From the NCBI GenBank assembly GCA_043228905.1, contig JBHGNT010000007.1, forward strand, positions 1,116,001-1,180,000: a stretch of DNA of 64,000 bases, in the 5' to 3' direction. The translations under genes were made by a program, and so were the position numbers. Positions 42,537 to 52,248 of the stretch are shown here, piece by piece. Source of the stretch: Azolla caroliniana. Lineage: Eukaryota; Polypodiophyta. Below the pieces are notes generated by a model. It was given only the letters and a program-made list of their open reading frames with translations. It was not told the DNA's origin and searched no databases. Positions within the stretch are counted from its first letter, which is position 1. Each line of letters starts with the position of its first letter.

Positions 42537-44576
42537 ATGGAGGCTCAACAAGCTAACAATATGATGGCGATGTTCGAACGGATGCTTCAAGAACAACGCA
42601 CGATGTCGGAGATTTCGGCATCAGTAGAGCGGCTCGTGCAACGCAACGGGCAATTTAATGGTAAGGATGTGTCGCGATATTTGCAGGACTACAAGGCGGA
42701 GATGCTCCGGTGCCGGGCTTCGGAAGGACTGCAAGTGACATCCTTTAACCGGGTGGCGACCGACGGGCTTCAAGGGAGTATCCACGGGTTGCAACAACAA
42801 AATCCGACGTGGGAAGCATTCGAAGAGGCGTTAAAGACCACGTTTGCCATCGAGGACTCCTCCAAGGCAACGCAGAGGGGATTCGAGGATTGGGTGGAAA
42901 CGTCAGGTAAGGGGCTGAAGGTCCTCGAAGTGTTTTCGACATTCGAAAGTCGGTTCGGGAGGTTGTCCGCGAGAGATCAAACTATTCTTGCACCGGACAA
43001 AGTCATCATGTTTTTGCGAGCTGTGGACGTCCGGGACCGGAAAGATCTCGGAGTGCTTCTTGAGGACACGACCACCGAAAGCGGCCTCACTGAAACATGG
43101 GAAAGCGTGCCGGATATCGTCGCGCGGTACACGAAGAGGGGGCAATGGCTTGCCAACGAAGAAAAGAGGGTTTCGGAACCGATTCCGAAACCGAGAACGG
43201 GACTGGAAGACCATCAACCGAGGGCTCGGGAGATTACGGCCGAGAAGGGAGTCGACGCGTCTACGGTGGAGCAGCTGCTGAAGGAGATGGAGAATCTAAA
43301 GATCACGATGGTGAAGAAGTCGGATGACCGCCCCACAAGCTCCAAATATACGGATCGACGGTGCATATGGTGCGATAGCGCCGAACACGATCAGAGGGAT
43401 TGCGACGACCATAAGGAGGCGCTACGACGGGATCTCATCTACTACGAGGGAAACCGGATTCATTCGATGGACTCTCGGAAGCCACTCCGACCGAACTTCC
43501 GGAAAGGCGGCATGAAGAAGGTGCTCGAGGAGGAGTTAGCGGCAAGAAGCAACTATGCGACAACCGCGGGAATATGTGTCGGGGAGTCATCGGGAGCGAA
43601 GGCGTCTTTCTGGCCGGAGGTGCTAGGAAACACCGAGAAAACCGACTCCAACGATATCCGAAACACCGCGGAAGGCGTCCGGGAAGCTACGGGATGGGAA
43701 TGCCCTGTCGATAAGAATAGCATATACGCCCTGTGTCAATTACATGAGGTGTATGTGGACGAGAAACGACGGCGCACGGAGGATGCCGCCAGACCATCGA
43801 AGATAACGGAAAGCTGGAACTCCGGAGGTAAGGGAAAAGAAAAGGCGACTCCGGCATTCAAGCTCGCCTCGGACATAGAACAACAAACCGACTTGAAAAG
43901 AGTGTTCGAGGAAAGAATCTTGGATAGCCGGGTAGATTTTTCGCTGCGGGAACTACTCGGAATAGCGAAGAAGGAGTTTCACGATCTTCTCGTGGATCTC
44001 GTGAAAAGGAAGAGACAAAGTACGGAGGAAAATGCTCCAAGGGTGAATGCAAATACCGTTTCAATGAACGACACCGAAGTGGAAGGCGAAATTCCGAACT
44101 CCCACTATACAAGGCCACACTGGGCACGTGCGACTACGGAGACTCCGGTCCGAATCGGCAACATCAAAGAACCCGTGCTAGCATTGATTGATCACGGATC
44201 GGAGATCAACTTGATGTCCAAGGAGTTCTACCGAAAGGGGAAGTGGCCTATAAATACCAACCATGGATGGAAGATTCGGGCAGCCACGAAAACGACAGAA
44301 GACCTATTTGCGGCTTGTCCGGATGTGACGGTAAAGATCGGGGATGTCGAAATTGACCAAAATTTCTTTGTGCAGGATGAGGTTTCACATTCTGTCATCC
44401 TCGGCCAACCCTTTATCACGGCTTCACGGATGGAGACGAAGGTGCTCGATAGTGGTGCGGCTTTTGCGCGAATTCGGAGCCAAAACGGAGGTAAATCCGT
44501 CCAATTCCTAACGGTGCCGGCAAATCACGAAAGGAACAAGAGGGAACTCTTGTCCCAAGTGAGAATGGATTTTTAA
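42537..44576 (+). CDS. Gag-protease of full-length Ty3
   Basis: 679 residues from the ATG at 42537, the first after the primer site; the frame is open further upstream into the LTR. A capsid-like region with coiled-coil potential comes first. A single zinc knuckle, CIWCDSAEHDQRDC (CX2CX4HX4C, residues 276-289), binds RNA in this family. The retropepsin follows: ALIDHGSEINLM (catalytic Asp at about 552) with DHG instead of the usual DSG/DTG, and HSVILGQPF (I-x-LG). The stop TAA at 44574-44576 follows a run of five T. The pol frame is already open from 44495 in the -1 frame, an 82-nt overlap, so pol may be made by -1 frameshifting. Confidence 0.85.
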   Translation: MEAQQANNMMAMFERMLQEQRTMSEISASVERLVQRNGQFNGKDVSRYLQDYKAEMLRCRASEGLQVTSFNRVATDGLQGSIHGLQQQNPTWEAFEEALKTTFAIEDSSKATQRGFEDWVETSGKGLKVLEVFSTFESRFGRLSARDQTILAPDKVIMFLRAVDVRDRKDLGVLLEDTTTESGLTETWESVPDIVARYTKRGQWLANEEKRVSEPIPKPRTGLEDHQPRAREITAEKGVDASTVEQLLKEMENLKITMVKKSDDRPTSSKYTDRRCIWCDSAEHDQRDCDDHKEALRRDLIYYEGNRIHSMDSRKPLRPNFRKGGMKKVLEEELAARSNYATTAGICVGESSGAKASFWPEVLGNTEKTDSNDIRNTAEGVREATGWECPVDKNSIYALCQLHEVYVDEKRRRTEDAARPSKITESWNSGGKGKEKATPAFKLASDIEQQTDLKRVFEERILDSRVDFSLRELLGIAKKEFHDLLVDLVKRKRQSTEENAPRVNANTVSMNDTEVEGEIPNSHYTRPHWARATTETPVRIGNIKEPVLALIDHGSEINLMSKEFYRKGKWPINTNHGWKIRAATKTTEDLFAACPDVTVKIGDVEIDQNFFVQDEVSHSVILGQPFITASRMETKVLDSGAAFARIRSQNGGKSVQFLTVPANHERNKRELLSQVRMDF

Positions 44577-45586
44577 AGCGGACTGTTGCGGAGTGGGGAA
44601 GTGATAGTCCGAGAAGCCCTGATACCCCACACAGGAAGAAAACTCTCGGAGCAAAACAAGTACGAATCGGCCCGGATGGGGCATCTACGTACACGGCCGT
44701 AACCGGAGGAATGAAGAAACAATACCGACAAGTGGAGGATAAGTTACGGTCGGCATCAATAATAAAAGAAGACGAAGAAATCGTGGGAGTGATCGAGGAA
44801 GTGTTCTATGGGGATACACTACAATGGCTTGAAGAGCTTGCGGAAGATAAAAGCCAAGGGAACCGGGTAGTCCCGGTGGAATCGGTCGAGATGTACGAGA
44901 TCGTTGCGAAAATGGGGCCGGATGCGCTCCGCAAAGAAGAAGCAATGGTAAGTACGAAATACAAGACCGTGGAGAAGAAGGTGAAACCAGCCGCGGGACC
45001 ACTACCCGCCGATAGCGAACAAAAGAAGAAAGAAGTCTCGGGAGATCCGACACTTCGGAAGTCCGTGGATATCGGACATGCCTTCACAGATGAGACCCGG
45101 AAGAAACTTCAGATCGGTGGAGGTGGGTTCCTCTTACAAGAAGAAGAAAAACGGTTTCGAGAGATGTTGGAGCAACATGGCAAAGCATTCGCGTTCACAT
45201 CGAGGGAGATCGGATGCATTGATCCAAAGATAGTGGAGCCGATGGTGATTTTCACGATTGATCATGTACCGTGGAACCTGAAGCCGATTCCGGTGCCACG
45301 GGCGCATATTCCGAAAGTCATCGACTTGCTCAAGGAGAAGGTGGCGATGGGGATTCTAGAGCCATCAAGTGCTCCGTACTCAAATCGATGGTTTATGGTT
45401 CCGAAGAAGAATGGGTCACTCCGATTCATCCAAGACTTGCAACCGGTGAACAAGGTCACGATCCGGAACTCGGGAGTCGGTCCGATAGTGGACGAATTCG
45501 CGGAAGCTTTTGCCGGACGTGCGATATACTCCATCGGGGACCTATACTCGGGGTATGACCAATTCCAACTAGCCGTGGAGAGCTGA
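44495..45586 (+). CDS. Pol part 1: linker and RT N-terminal half
   Basis: Frame -1 to gag. The open frame begins after TAA at 44492; the first ATG is at 44711. The RT begins with FTIDHVPWNLKPIPVPRAHIPKV, YSNRWFMVPKKNGSLRFIQDLQPVNKVTIRN and IYSIGDLYSGYDQFQL (first catalytic Asp in GDLYSGY). It ends at TGA 45584-45586, immediately before DITTMRTPIGLVRMCTLPQG, where RT homologs continue without a break. The TGA is one C-to-T change from the CGA (Arg) that fits there. Confidence 0.85.
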   Translation: MRPIPNGAGKSRKEQEGTLVPSENGFLKRTVAEWGSDSPRSPDTPHRKKTLGAKQVRIGPDGASTYTAVTGGMKKQYRQVEDKLRSASIIKEDEEIVGVIEEVFYGDTLQWLEELAEDKSQGNRVVPVESVEMYEIVAKMGPDALRKEEAMVSTKYKTVEKKVKPAAGPLPADSEQKKKEVSGDPTLRKSVDIGHAFTDETRKKLQIGGGGFLLQEEEKRFREMLEQHGKAFAFTSREIGCIDPKIVEPMVIFTIDHVPWNLKPIPVPRAHIPKVIDLLKEKVAMGILEPSSAPYSNRWFMVPKKNGSLRFIQDLQPVNKVTIRNSGVGPIVDEFAEAFAGRAIYSIGDLYSGYDQFQLAVES

Positions 45587-47047
45587 GACATCACTACCAT
45601 GCGGACACCGATAGGACTAGTTCGAATGTGCACACTACCACAAGGAGCGACAAACTCGGTTGCACATATGATGAACGCGATGAACAAGGTGCTTCGAGAT
45701 TGCATCCCGGAGATAACGATGCCGTTTCTAGATGACATTCCGATGAAAGGATGCGCGGTGGAAGAAAAAGATGAGACTATGGATGATCGGGGATGCCGAA
45801 AGTTCGTGGTCGACCATATTCATGATTGCGAGAAAGTGTTGCGAAAGCTAGAAGATGTGCACCTAACACTTTCCGGGGAGAAATCGGCATTCGGGCAAGA
45901 AGAAATATTGGTGGTCGGACATCTATGTGGACCCTACGGCCGAAGACCGTCACCAACAAAGATCGATGCGATTCAAGCTATGAAGGAAGTATGTGAGTCA
46001 ACATCGGAAGTCCGAAGGTTTCTGGGTTCGTGTGCATTCTATCACATATGGATTCCGCACTATGCACATATAGCGGACCCGCTCTATCACTTGTTGCGGA
46101 AAGGTAAGAAATTCGAGTGGAAACCGGAACACACTAAAGCCATGAGGAAGCTCAAGAAGACACTATGGAGGGCGGAATCACTTAAGAAGCCAAGCTACGA
46201 GCGGCCAATCATAGTAACGGTTGATACAAGTCCAACCCGTATCGGGTGGGTCATCAATCAAGCCGACTCAGATGGTTCGCGGTATCCGATCCGATTTGGA
46301 GCAAAGGTCCTCAACGAAAGGCAACGCGGATATGCACAAGTCAAAAGAGAATTGTGGGGAGTCGTGTCGGCGATAAAATCGGATCGAGATTATTTGATCG
46401 GAGCTGAAGTGGTGATCGAGACGGATTGTCTTCCGATACTCGGGATGATGCGGTGTTGTACGATACCGGATGTGGCTATGCTAAGGTGGATTGCATATGT
46501 CAAGTCACTTAATCCGGAGGTTCGACACATCTCGGGGAAGGACAACGCGGTAGCGGACATGTTATCGAGGGCGCGGTTTGAAGACGACATAACCGAATCA
46601 GATAATGAAGAAGTTTTCGAAGACTACTTCACGTCAGAACACATATGCCGAGTGAACGTGATCCGAGAATTCCGGGAAGAAGAATACGAGGGGGAAACCT
46701 TGATGATCGGGAAGATGCTACAAGAGGTCGAGGATTCAACCAATGATAAAGAAAGGAGAGCCGAGATCCGAAGGAAGAAGAGGCAAGTCCAAAAGTTCTT
46801 CTTGGAAAACGGTTTAATATGGAGGACGCCGAAAAGACCGGATGGGATACCACTTCGAGTAGTCGGGACGAAAGAGCAACGAAACCGGATAATGTCCGAG
46901 TTCCACGAATCCGATTGGGCTGGACATCGAGGAACATGGGCAACTTTTGTAAAAATCAAGCAAAGATATTGGTGGAAGAACATGTATAAAGATGTCGCGG
47001 AGTTCACAGAAAGCTGCGAGAAATGTCAAGTCTACTCCGGGGTCTGA
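45587..47047 (+). CDS. Pol part 2: RT C-terminal half, RNase H, integrase zinc finger
   Basis: Same frame as part 1. MRTPIGLVRMCTLPQGATNSVAHMM, then MPFLDDIPMKG with FLDD in place of YxDD (second and third catalytic Asp), EILVVGHLCGPYGRRPSPTKIDAI, and VRRFLGSCAFYHIWIPHYAHIADPLYHLL. RNase H: IIVTVDTSPTRIGWVINQ (Asp), VKRELWG (Glu), IETDCLPI (Asp), ISGKDNAVADMLSRA (Asp). The integrase finger is FHESDWAGHRGTW...CEKCQ. It ends at TGA 47045-47047, again one transition from CGA. Confidence 0.88.
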   Translation, partial: DITTMRTPIGLVRMCTLPQGATNSVAHMMNAMNKVLRDCIPEITMPFLDDIPMKGCAVEEKDETMDDRGCRKFVVDHIHDCEKVLRKLEDVHLTLSGEKSAFGQEEILVVGHLCGPYGRRPSPTKIDAIQAMKEVCESTSEVRRFLGSCAFYHIWIPHYAHIADPLYHLLRKGKKFEWKPEHTKAMRKLKKTLWRAESLKKPSYERPIIVTVDTSPTRIGWVINQADSDGSRYPIRFGAKVLNERQRGYAQVKRELWGVVSAIKSDRDYLIGAEVVIETDCLPILGMMRCCTIPDVAMLRWIAYVKSLNPEVRHISGKDNAVADMLSRARFEDDITESDNEEVFEDYFTSEHICRVNVIREFREEEYEGETLMIGKMLQEVEDSTNDKERRAEIRRKKRQVQKFFLENGLIWRTPKRPDGIPLRVVGTKEQRNRIMSEFHESDWAGHRGTWATFVKIKQRYWWKNMYKDVAEFTESCEKCQVYSGV

Positions 47048-48178
47048 CACCGAGATGAGCTGCATCCGACATTCTCACCGACAATCAACTTCAAGTGGAT
47101 GGCCGACATTGTAGCTATGCCGACCGGGATTGGACAAAAGAAATACTTGGTGTTAGCTCGAGAAGATCTCACAAACCAAGTTGAAGGTCGAGCGCTTCGG
47201 AGGAAAACGTGTGCCGCGGTGTGCCAATTTCTTTTGGAAGAAGTGTTTTGTAGGTACGGCTGCGTAGGACAAGTGATTGCGGACCGGGGAGAACTCGACT
47301 CGGACAAAGCTAGGGGATTCTTCGCCAAACATGGAGTTCGGTTAACGTTGACAACGGCCTACAATCCGGAGGCCAACGGGAAGATCGAACGAGGACATAG
47401 TCCGATCGTGAAAGCACTTGCGAAGGCATGCGACGGAAGGGTGAAGGATTGGCCACAAATGCTTCCGTATGCACTATGGGCGGATCGGACGACGCATAGC
47501 TCCGTGACCGGTTACATGCCGGCAGAACTCATGACCGGACAAGCACCGGTAATGCCAACGGAAACCGCAATCGCGACATGGACAATACTACCGTGGAAGG
47601 AAGAGATGAGCCGGGAAGAACTACTAGCGGTCCGGATACGACAACTGGAGGGAAGACCGAAAGATGTAGCGGAAGCGTCACGCCGACAACAAGAAGCACG
47701 GTTCCGGACCAAAAGCCGGTTCGACACAAAGCACCAACTACGACCGAGGAGGATTGAAGAAGGAGATTGGGTGATCGTCTATGATAGTAGCTTGGACCAT
47801 CAACATATAACGATGCGGAAATTCGCGAAAAGGTGGTTCGGGCCGTACGAGGTTCGGAAGGTCTTCGACAACGGGACGTACCGACTGTCCGAGTTGGATG
47901 GAACAATACTACGAGTGCCTATAGCCGGGAAGCGGGTGAAGATTTTCAAGAGGCGGACCGACGACAAACCTTATGTGATCCAAGTCGAGGCCGACAACGA
48001 GGAGCAATCGGACGAAGACCACAATGATGCGGGAAGCGAAGAAAGTGGATTACAACTCATAGTCGACATAAGGGGAGAATCGGAGGAAGCTTCGGATGAA
48101 GACGGATACGAAGAATCAAGAACTTCGGCACATACTGGAGGATGTGTGGGTTTGGAGGGGGCGAGTGTCGTAGTGTAG
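47048..48178 (+). CDS. Pol part 3: integrase core and acidic tail
   Basis: Same frame. FKWMADIVAMP (first Asp), VIADRGELDSDKARGFF (second Asp) and YNPEANGKIERGHSPI (Glu) form the catalytic triad; then the C-terminal barrel (KRWFGPYEVRKVFDNGTYRLSEL). There is no chromodomain. The last 60 or so residues are acidic (EEQSDEDHNDAGSEESG, GESEEASDEDGYEE). The frame passes through the polypurine tract and stops at 48176-48178 inside the LTR. The first internal ATG is at 47099. Confidence 0.88.
   Translation, partial: HRDELHPTFSPTINFKWMADIVAMPTGIGQKKYLVLAREDLTNQVEGRALRRKTCAAVCQFLLEEVFCRYGCVGQVIADRGELDSDKARGFFAKHGVRLTLTTAYNPEANGKIERGHSPIVKALAKACDGRVKDWPQMLPYALWADRTTHSSVTGYMPAELMTGQAPVMPTETAIATWTILPWKEEMSREELLAVRIRQLEGRPKDVAEASRRQQEARFRTKSRFDTKHQLRPRRIEEGDWVIVYDSSLDHQHITMRKFAKRWFGPYEVRKVFDNGTYRLSELDGTILRVPIAGKRVKIFKRRTDDKPYVIQVEADNEEQSDEDHNDAGSEESGLQLIVDIRGESEEASDEDGYEESRTSAHTGGCVGLEGASVVV
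48150..48165 (+). other. Polypurine tract of full-length Ty3
   Basis: GTTTGGAGGGGGCGAG directly before the 3' LTR; it primes plus-strand DNA synthesis in this class of element. Confidence 0.85.
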
Positions 48179-48920
48179 GTTGCACACTATGTGGAAATTA
48201 TATTTTTGTCCCTCCGGATAGAGAATGGAGTGCTCGGTGAGAACCGGAAGAAAACGGCATACCGGCAAGGAAGAACCGGATAAAGAGACATAAATGTAAA
48301 AAAAAGGAAATACTCACTACTGCGCAAGGCGTGATTCAAACTCTACACCTCCACGTTGACAAACCCCAACCTTACCATTACATTAACTTATCTTAAGTGT
48401 TTTAAATATAGATTTAATACCTATAAGACCTTTATTTATGCATACCTTTATTAAAAGGTAAATCGTGTATTTTTTTTAATATATGAAAAAGAATACGAGA
48501 CACTAAAAATAACTCATGCACATCTAGCGTGCATGAGCCCTATACTTAGGAAATAAAAAAGCATCACATGCACATTTAGTGGACATGAACACTTTTTGTA
48601 AAAAAAGCATGAAGCCATGCTTAGCTCTTCCTTCCTTATATAAGGAGGAGAGAAATATATAAAGGGTTGTTGATTATTTGGATTAAGTATTAATCAATAC
48701 AAAAATTATTTGTGGGATTCACGATTTATACATCTACTTCTCTCTTAACACCTTAAGTACCAATTAATATAGTATACTCGTGTGATTCACGAGTTTCTTA
48801 TCTTTCTCTTTGCTATTTACTCATAATTAATCTCTATCTCACGAACTTCTTTCTCCTAGTCCAAGACCTCTGTGGTTCCCACCCGACTCACGCAACGATC
48901 CGGAGCCGAAAGGCACGACA
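48166..48920 (+). repeat. 3' LTR of full-length Ty3
   Basis: 755 bp. It has one copy of the 23-bp unit instead of three; 801 minus 755 equals exactly two units. The B box of its tRNA-like unit has lost consensus (GATTCAAACTC against GATTCGAACTC in the 5' LTR). Confidence 0.95.
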
Positions 48921-49507
48921 ACGCTCTATGGGACTGCCTAGAGTCCCATCGAATATGACGGGGGGTTGGCCGCTTATTGCAATTATGCCAGGTGCAAGGC
49001 TCAATCAAGTGGGGGAATGTATGTTGGCTATCATGGCAGGCCCTAGTTGACAAATATGAGAATTAGGAAGAGGGGATGACTTTGGCTATAAAAGCACAAG
49101 AGGTTTTTTTCTCCACCATCGACAATGTCCACTCAACTCCTATCAATGCCAAATCTCAAGTTGTGTTGGAATTGGTCAGCCCAATAACTCTTTGGATTCT
49201 ATGGAAACAACGGTGTAGATGGTTCTTCTCCAACCAAACCGTGCAACCAATAGTGTTAATGCAAGAGATATGGAGTGAAGTGGTAGTCACTCTAAAGAAC
49301 CAATATGATGGCCTCAAGGGTGACTCCGATGGAGTTGAAAGACAACGACTAGCCTTCATCCAACAATGGTCGTCCTCCCCCTTTATTGAGCCCATGGGGG
49401 TCCACATAAGATGGACCTCTCGTGTCCCTACAAGGATTTGTATATACTAATCTCATCTGTAAAATTTTATAACTAATGGAAGGAGTTTTTTTTGGAAAGA
49501 AAAAAAA
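48921..49507 (+). pseudogene. LINE-B ORF2 C-terminus and 3' end
   Basis: Continues from the left half with LWDCLESH. After a frame break 49076-49450 encodes LWILWKQRCRWFFSNQ and EIWSEVVVTLKNQYDG, matching in layout the C-terminus of LINE-C (LWYVWKACCLNVFQ, DIWFALISCLRGQ). A short 3' UTR follows with ATAACTAATGGAAGGAGTTTTTTTTGG and an A-rich tail. Confidence 0.82.
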
Positions 49508-49523
49508 ACTTTAAATGAATTAT

Positions 49524-50317
49524 TGGAATGACGTGGGAGACTACACATAAACAAACCATGGAAATATCAAGACATGAATGATACATTTGTCGTAGTTGTC
49601 TTATTGAACGTGTTTCATGCAAAATCCTATCCATTGCATTCAATATAGAGATAAACTCTAAGAGGTTGGACCATCATTGAATTAATTGAGTTAACTTCAT
49701 AAGCATGAGGTGTGAACATTCTTAAAGTGAATGGTGTTTTAATGACGACTTTTGGTCCATAGTAAGAAACTTTGTATCCTAATTAAAGATGGATCTACTA
49801 TTAGATTACTAATCTTAATGTACCATCATATATTTATTAAATATTGAATCAAATATTTGGCTACCATCAAGAGAACAAAATACTTGGAAACATTTTATTC
49901 TAAATTTAGAAATTTGAAATCATAACCTAAAAGGTCATTTTGAATCAATCTTAGAGAGCATGGTAAATGTTAAGACTTTAGAATTGAAGTACTTGTTTAT
50001 AATCCACCGTCTCAATCTTGTGCGATAGTTGTTTCTTGATTTCTTCCTAAAACATGAATGAGTTTCCAAAAACAATGAATTTTGTTTTGGCATTTCATAA
50101 AGTAATGGTTGATAGGCTCTCATATGGCTCATCAACACTTTCATAGAGAGCAAGTCTCATGTTTATGCCTAGTTTAAAAGGTTATTATAAAATGTGATAT
50201 ATGAGTAGAAGAGAAGCTTTTAAAATTACCTATTGTATAAAGGTTACCCACACTTGGTAAAACAAAGTCTACTTTTTTATTATTTTACTTTAAAACTTAT
50301 CAAGCTTAGATGCCACG

Positions 50318-50382
<65 letters not shown>

Positions 50383-51596
50383 GGGGTGACTAGAAGCTAT
50401 GGTTGGGGTACCTTTTACATTGGGACCACAGACCACATCCACATCGAAACCTTTTGACCTCCCGCTTCTTTTCGAGAGACTTGGATGGAAATGAAACTAG
50501 GCCTAGTATAAAGCTATTTCATTGTAGAACATGTTTTTTATTTTACTAGAACTATTTAGATTATGCTCTATTTTTATTTTTACTTTCGATGAATGGGTAA
50601 ATATCCCAAATTTGTTGTAAACCGATTGTCTCATGGCCTTAGAAGAGGTTAATATATCTTTCTTTCTCTCTCTCTCCATCTCTCTCTCTATATATATACG
50701 TATGTATGTATGTATATATATGTATGTATGTATGTATTTATGCAGCTATATATTTTATTCCTTTCGTGCATATGTATATAAAACAAAACGAAAATACAAA
50801 AACTCTTTGTCCTTACTACAATGGTGAGAATCTTACGGCACGAAAAACCCTATAAAGTATTGTAAGACTAAGCGATATAAAGGAAAATCTTATGAGGAAA
50901 AACTACCCACAAAACTTAGTTGCAAAGAACTCCCAAATCAATTTTCCTTCTAGCCAAAAGATCTATTGTGACGGTACTCCATGATAATCGCACAATTATA
51001 TATTCAAGACATCAACTAGTTATAGAGCATTGTCAAATCAATTCACATGCAAGACATAGTAAAATGTATGATCCTTATAAATAACATATGGCAATACCAA
51101 CGAAACAAGACATTACATTTGTAACGATACATTAAGAACAAATGTGAAGATGTTTTTCTTTACTACTCGACCATGTTTCCATTTGGCATCTCATGATGTT
51201 GATTTCTGATGTGATTCCGATGTACTAGTGAGTACCAAGGATATCCTCGTGATCATTATTATTGTATACGCATTGAAGAGACATGATAAAGTATTCGAAT
51301 CATTGTAATTTGTAAGCATAGGTTTGTCGACATTGCCTTTTGCTTCCTAACATTATTTTGTAGGTTATGTATTGTTTTTCCACCGACATGTTTCCAATTT
51401 GAATTAAAATCTTTAATGTTAAAGAAACATACTCCACGGGTGCAAACAGTGGATGGACAATGCATTTCAATTTAACCCAAGGCACTGAGTTTTACAAGGC
51501 TAGAAGGCTACACAACTCCCTTGACTACATAGCATTTATGGTTTTAGCTACTTCAACTAAGCGTCCTCATAGGTGAGACAATAGTACACTTAGTTA
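49524..51596. other. Gene-free spacer with microsatellites
   Basis: (CA)n then (TC)n at 50320-50378, and TATA/GTAT repeats at 50690-50738. No supported gene. Confidence 0.6.
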
Positions 51597-51652
51597 CATT
51601 CTTCTACAGAGACACTCGAGCATCATTCTTCTACAGAGACACTCGAGCATCA
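51597..51652. repeat. 27-bp perfect tandem duplication
   Basis: The unit beginning CATTCTTCTACAGAGACACT occurs twice head to tail without a mismatch. Confidence 0.9.
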
Positions 51653-51785
51653 TGGCCTTCGCTAAGTGTATGTAAGAGAGTGTGAAATGGTGGCCTCTCA
51701 TTAAGTGAATGTAATAAATAGAATGCAATCTCTAGATTTCTTGGTAGCCGTTAATGGTGGGGCCAAAAACTGTGGTGTGTGTTTC

Positions 51786-51966
51786 TCTCATATACATACA
51801 GACATACACTTATACACACACATACATACATACATGCACACACATATACACATATACATACATACATACATACACACACACATACATACATACACATATA
51901 CATAAATACATACATACACACACACACACATACATACATACACACACACACACACATACATACACA

Positions 51967-52000
<34 letters not shown>

Positions 52001-52098
52001 TACATACATACATACATACATACATACATACATACATACATACATACATACATACACACACATATACACATATACATACATACATACATACATACAAC
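51786..52098. repeat. Compound (CA)n/(TACA)n microsatellite
   Basis: About 310 bp of mixed CA dinucleotides and TACA tetranucleotides. It ends about 150 bp before the start codon of the two-exon gene. The long open frames here (poly His-Thr-Tyr or Cys-Val-Met) are artefacts of the repeat. Confidence 0.95.
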
Positions 52099-52248
52099 CA
52101 TGCATATGTTCCCGGCGCCATCTGTGAGTGATTGTATGTGTTTACATATTTTATAGAGGAGATAAATCCAGAGAGGAATTCCAGAGGGACATTGAACAAC
52201 GTCTGCATCAGCTCAGTAATCATCAATCCATCTCAGCGTTTTTTAATC

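Larger units (their letters stand above)
41698..48920 (+). mobile_element. Full-length Ty3/gypsy element, non-chromoviral, recent
   Basis: 7223 bp with LTRs at both ends, 4-bp target duplication ACGC (41694-41697 and 48921-48924), primer site, gag-protease ORF, pol (RT, RNase H, integrase) and polypurine tract, all in canonical Ty3 order. Apart from a 46-bp length difference the LTRs show only about seven mismatches, so insertion was recent. Two pol codons are TGA where the motif expects Arg (CGA). There is no chromodomain; the polyprotein ends in an acidic tail. Confidence 0.93.
41628..49507 (+). mobile_element. LINE-B, 5'-truncated, interrupted by a Ty3 element
   Basis: Flanked by a perfect 16-bp target duplication ACTTTAAATGAATTAT (41612-41627 and 49508-49523; the first A may belong to the poly-A). 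The LINE portion is 41628-41697 plus 48921-49507, under 700 bp, ending in an A-rich tail. It starts within the C-terminal zinc knuckle of ORF2, typical of incomplete reverse transcription from the 3' end. Confidence 0.9.

Noticed and set aside
42745-47906. Minus-strand frames opposite the full-length Ty3
   Set aside because: Antisense shadows of gag-pol, rich in Arg, Ser and Pro, with no recognisable motifs.
51751-52226. Long open frames on both strands across the CA/TACA microsatellite
   Set aside because: Repeats of 2 and 4 bases without stops keep frames open; the predicted proteins are pure His/Thr/Tyr/Ile or Cys/Val/Met strings.
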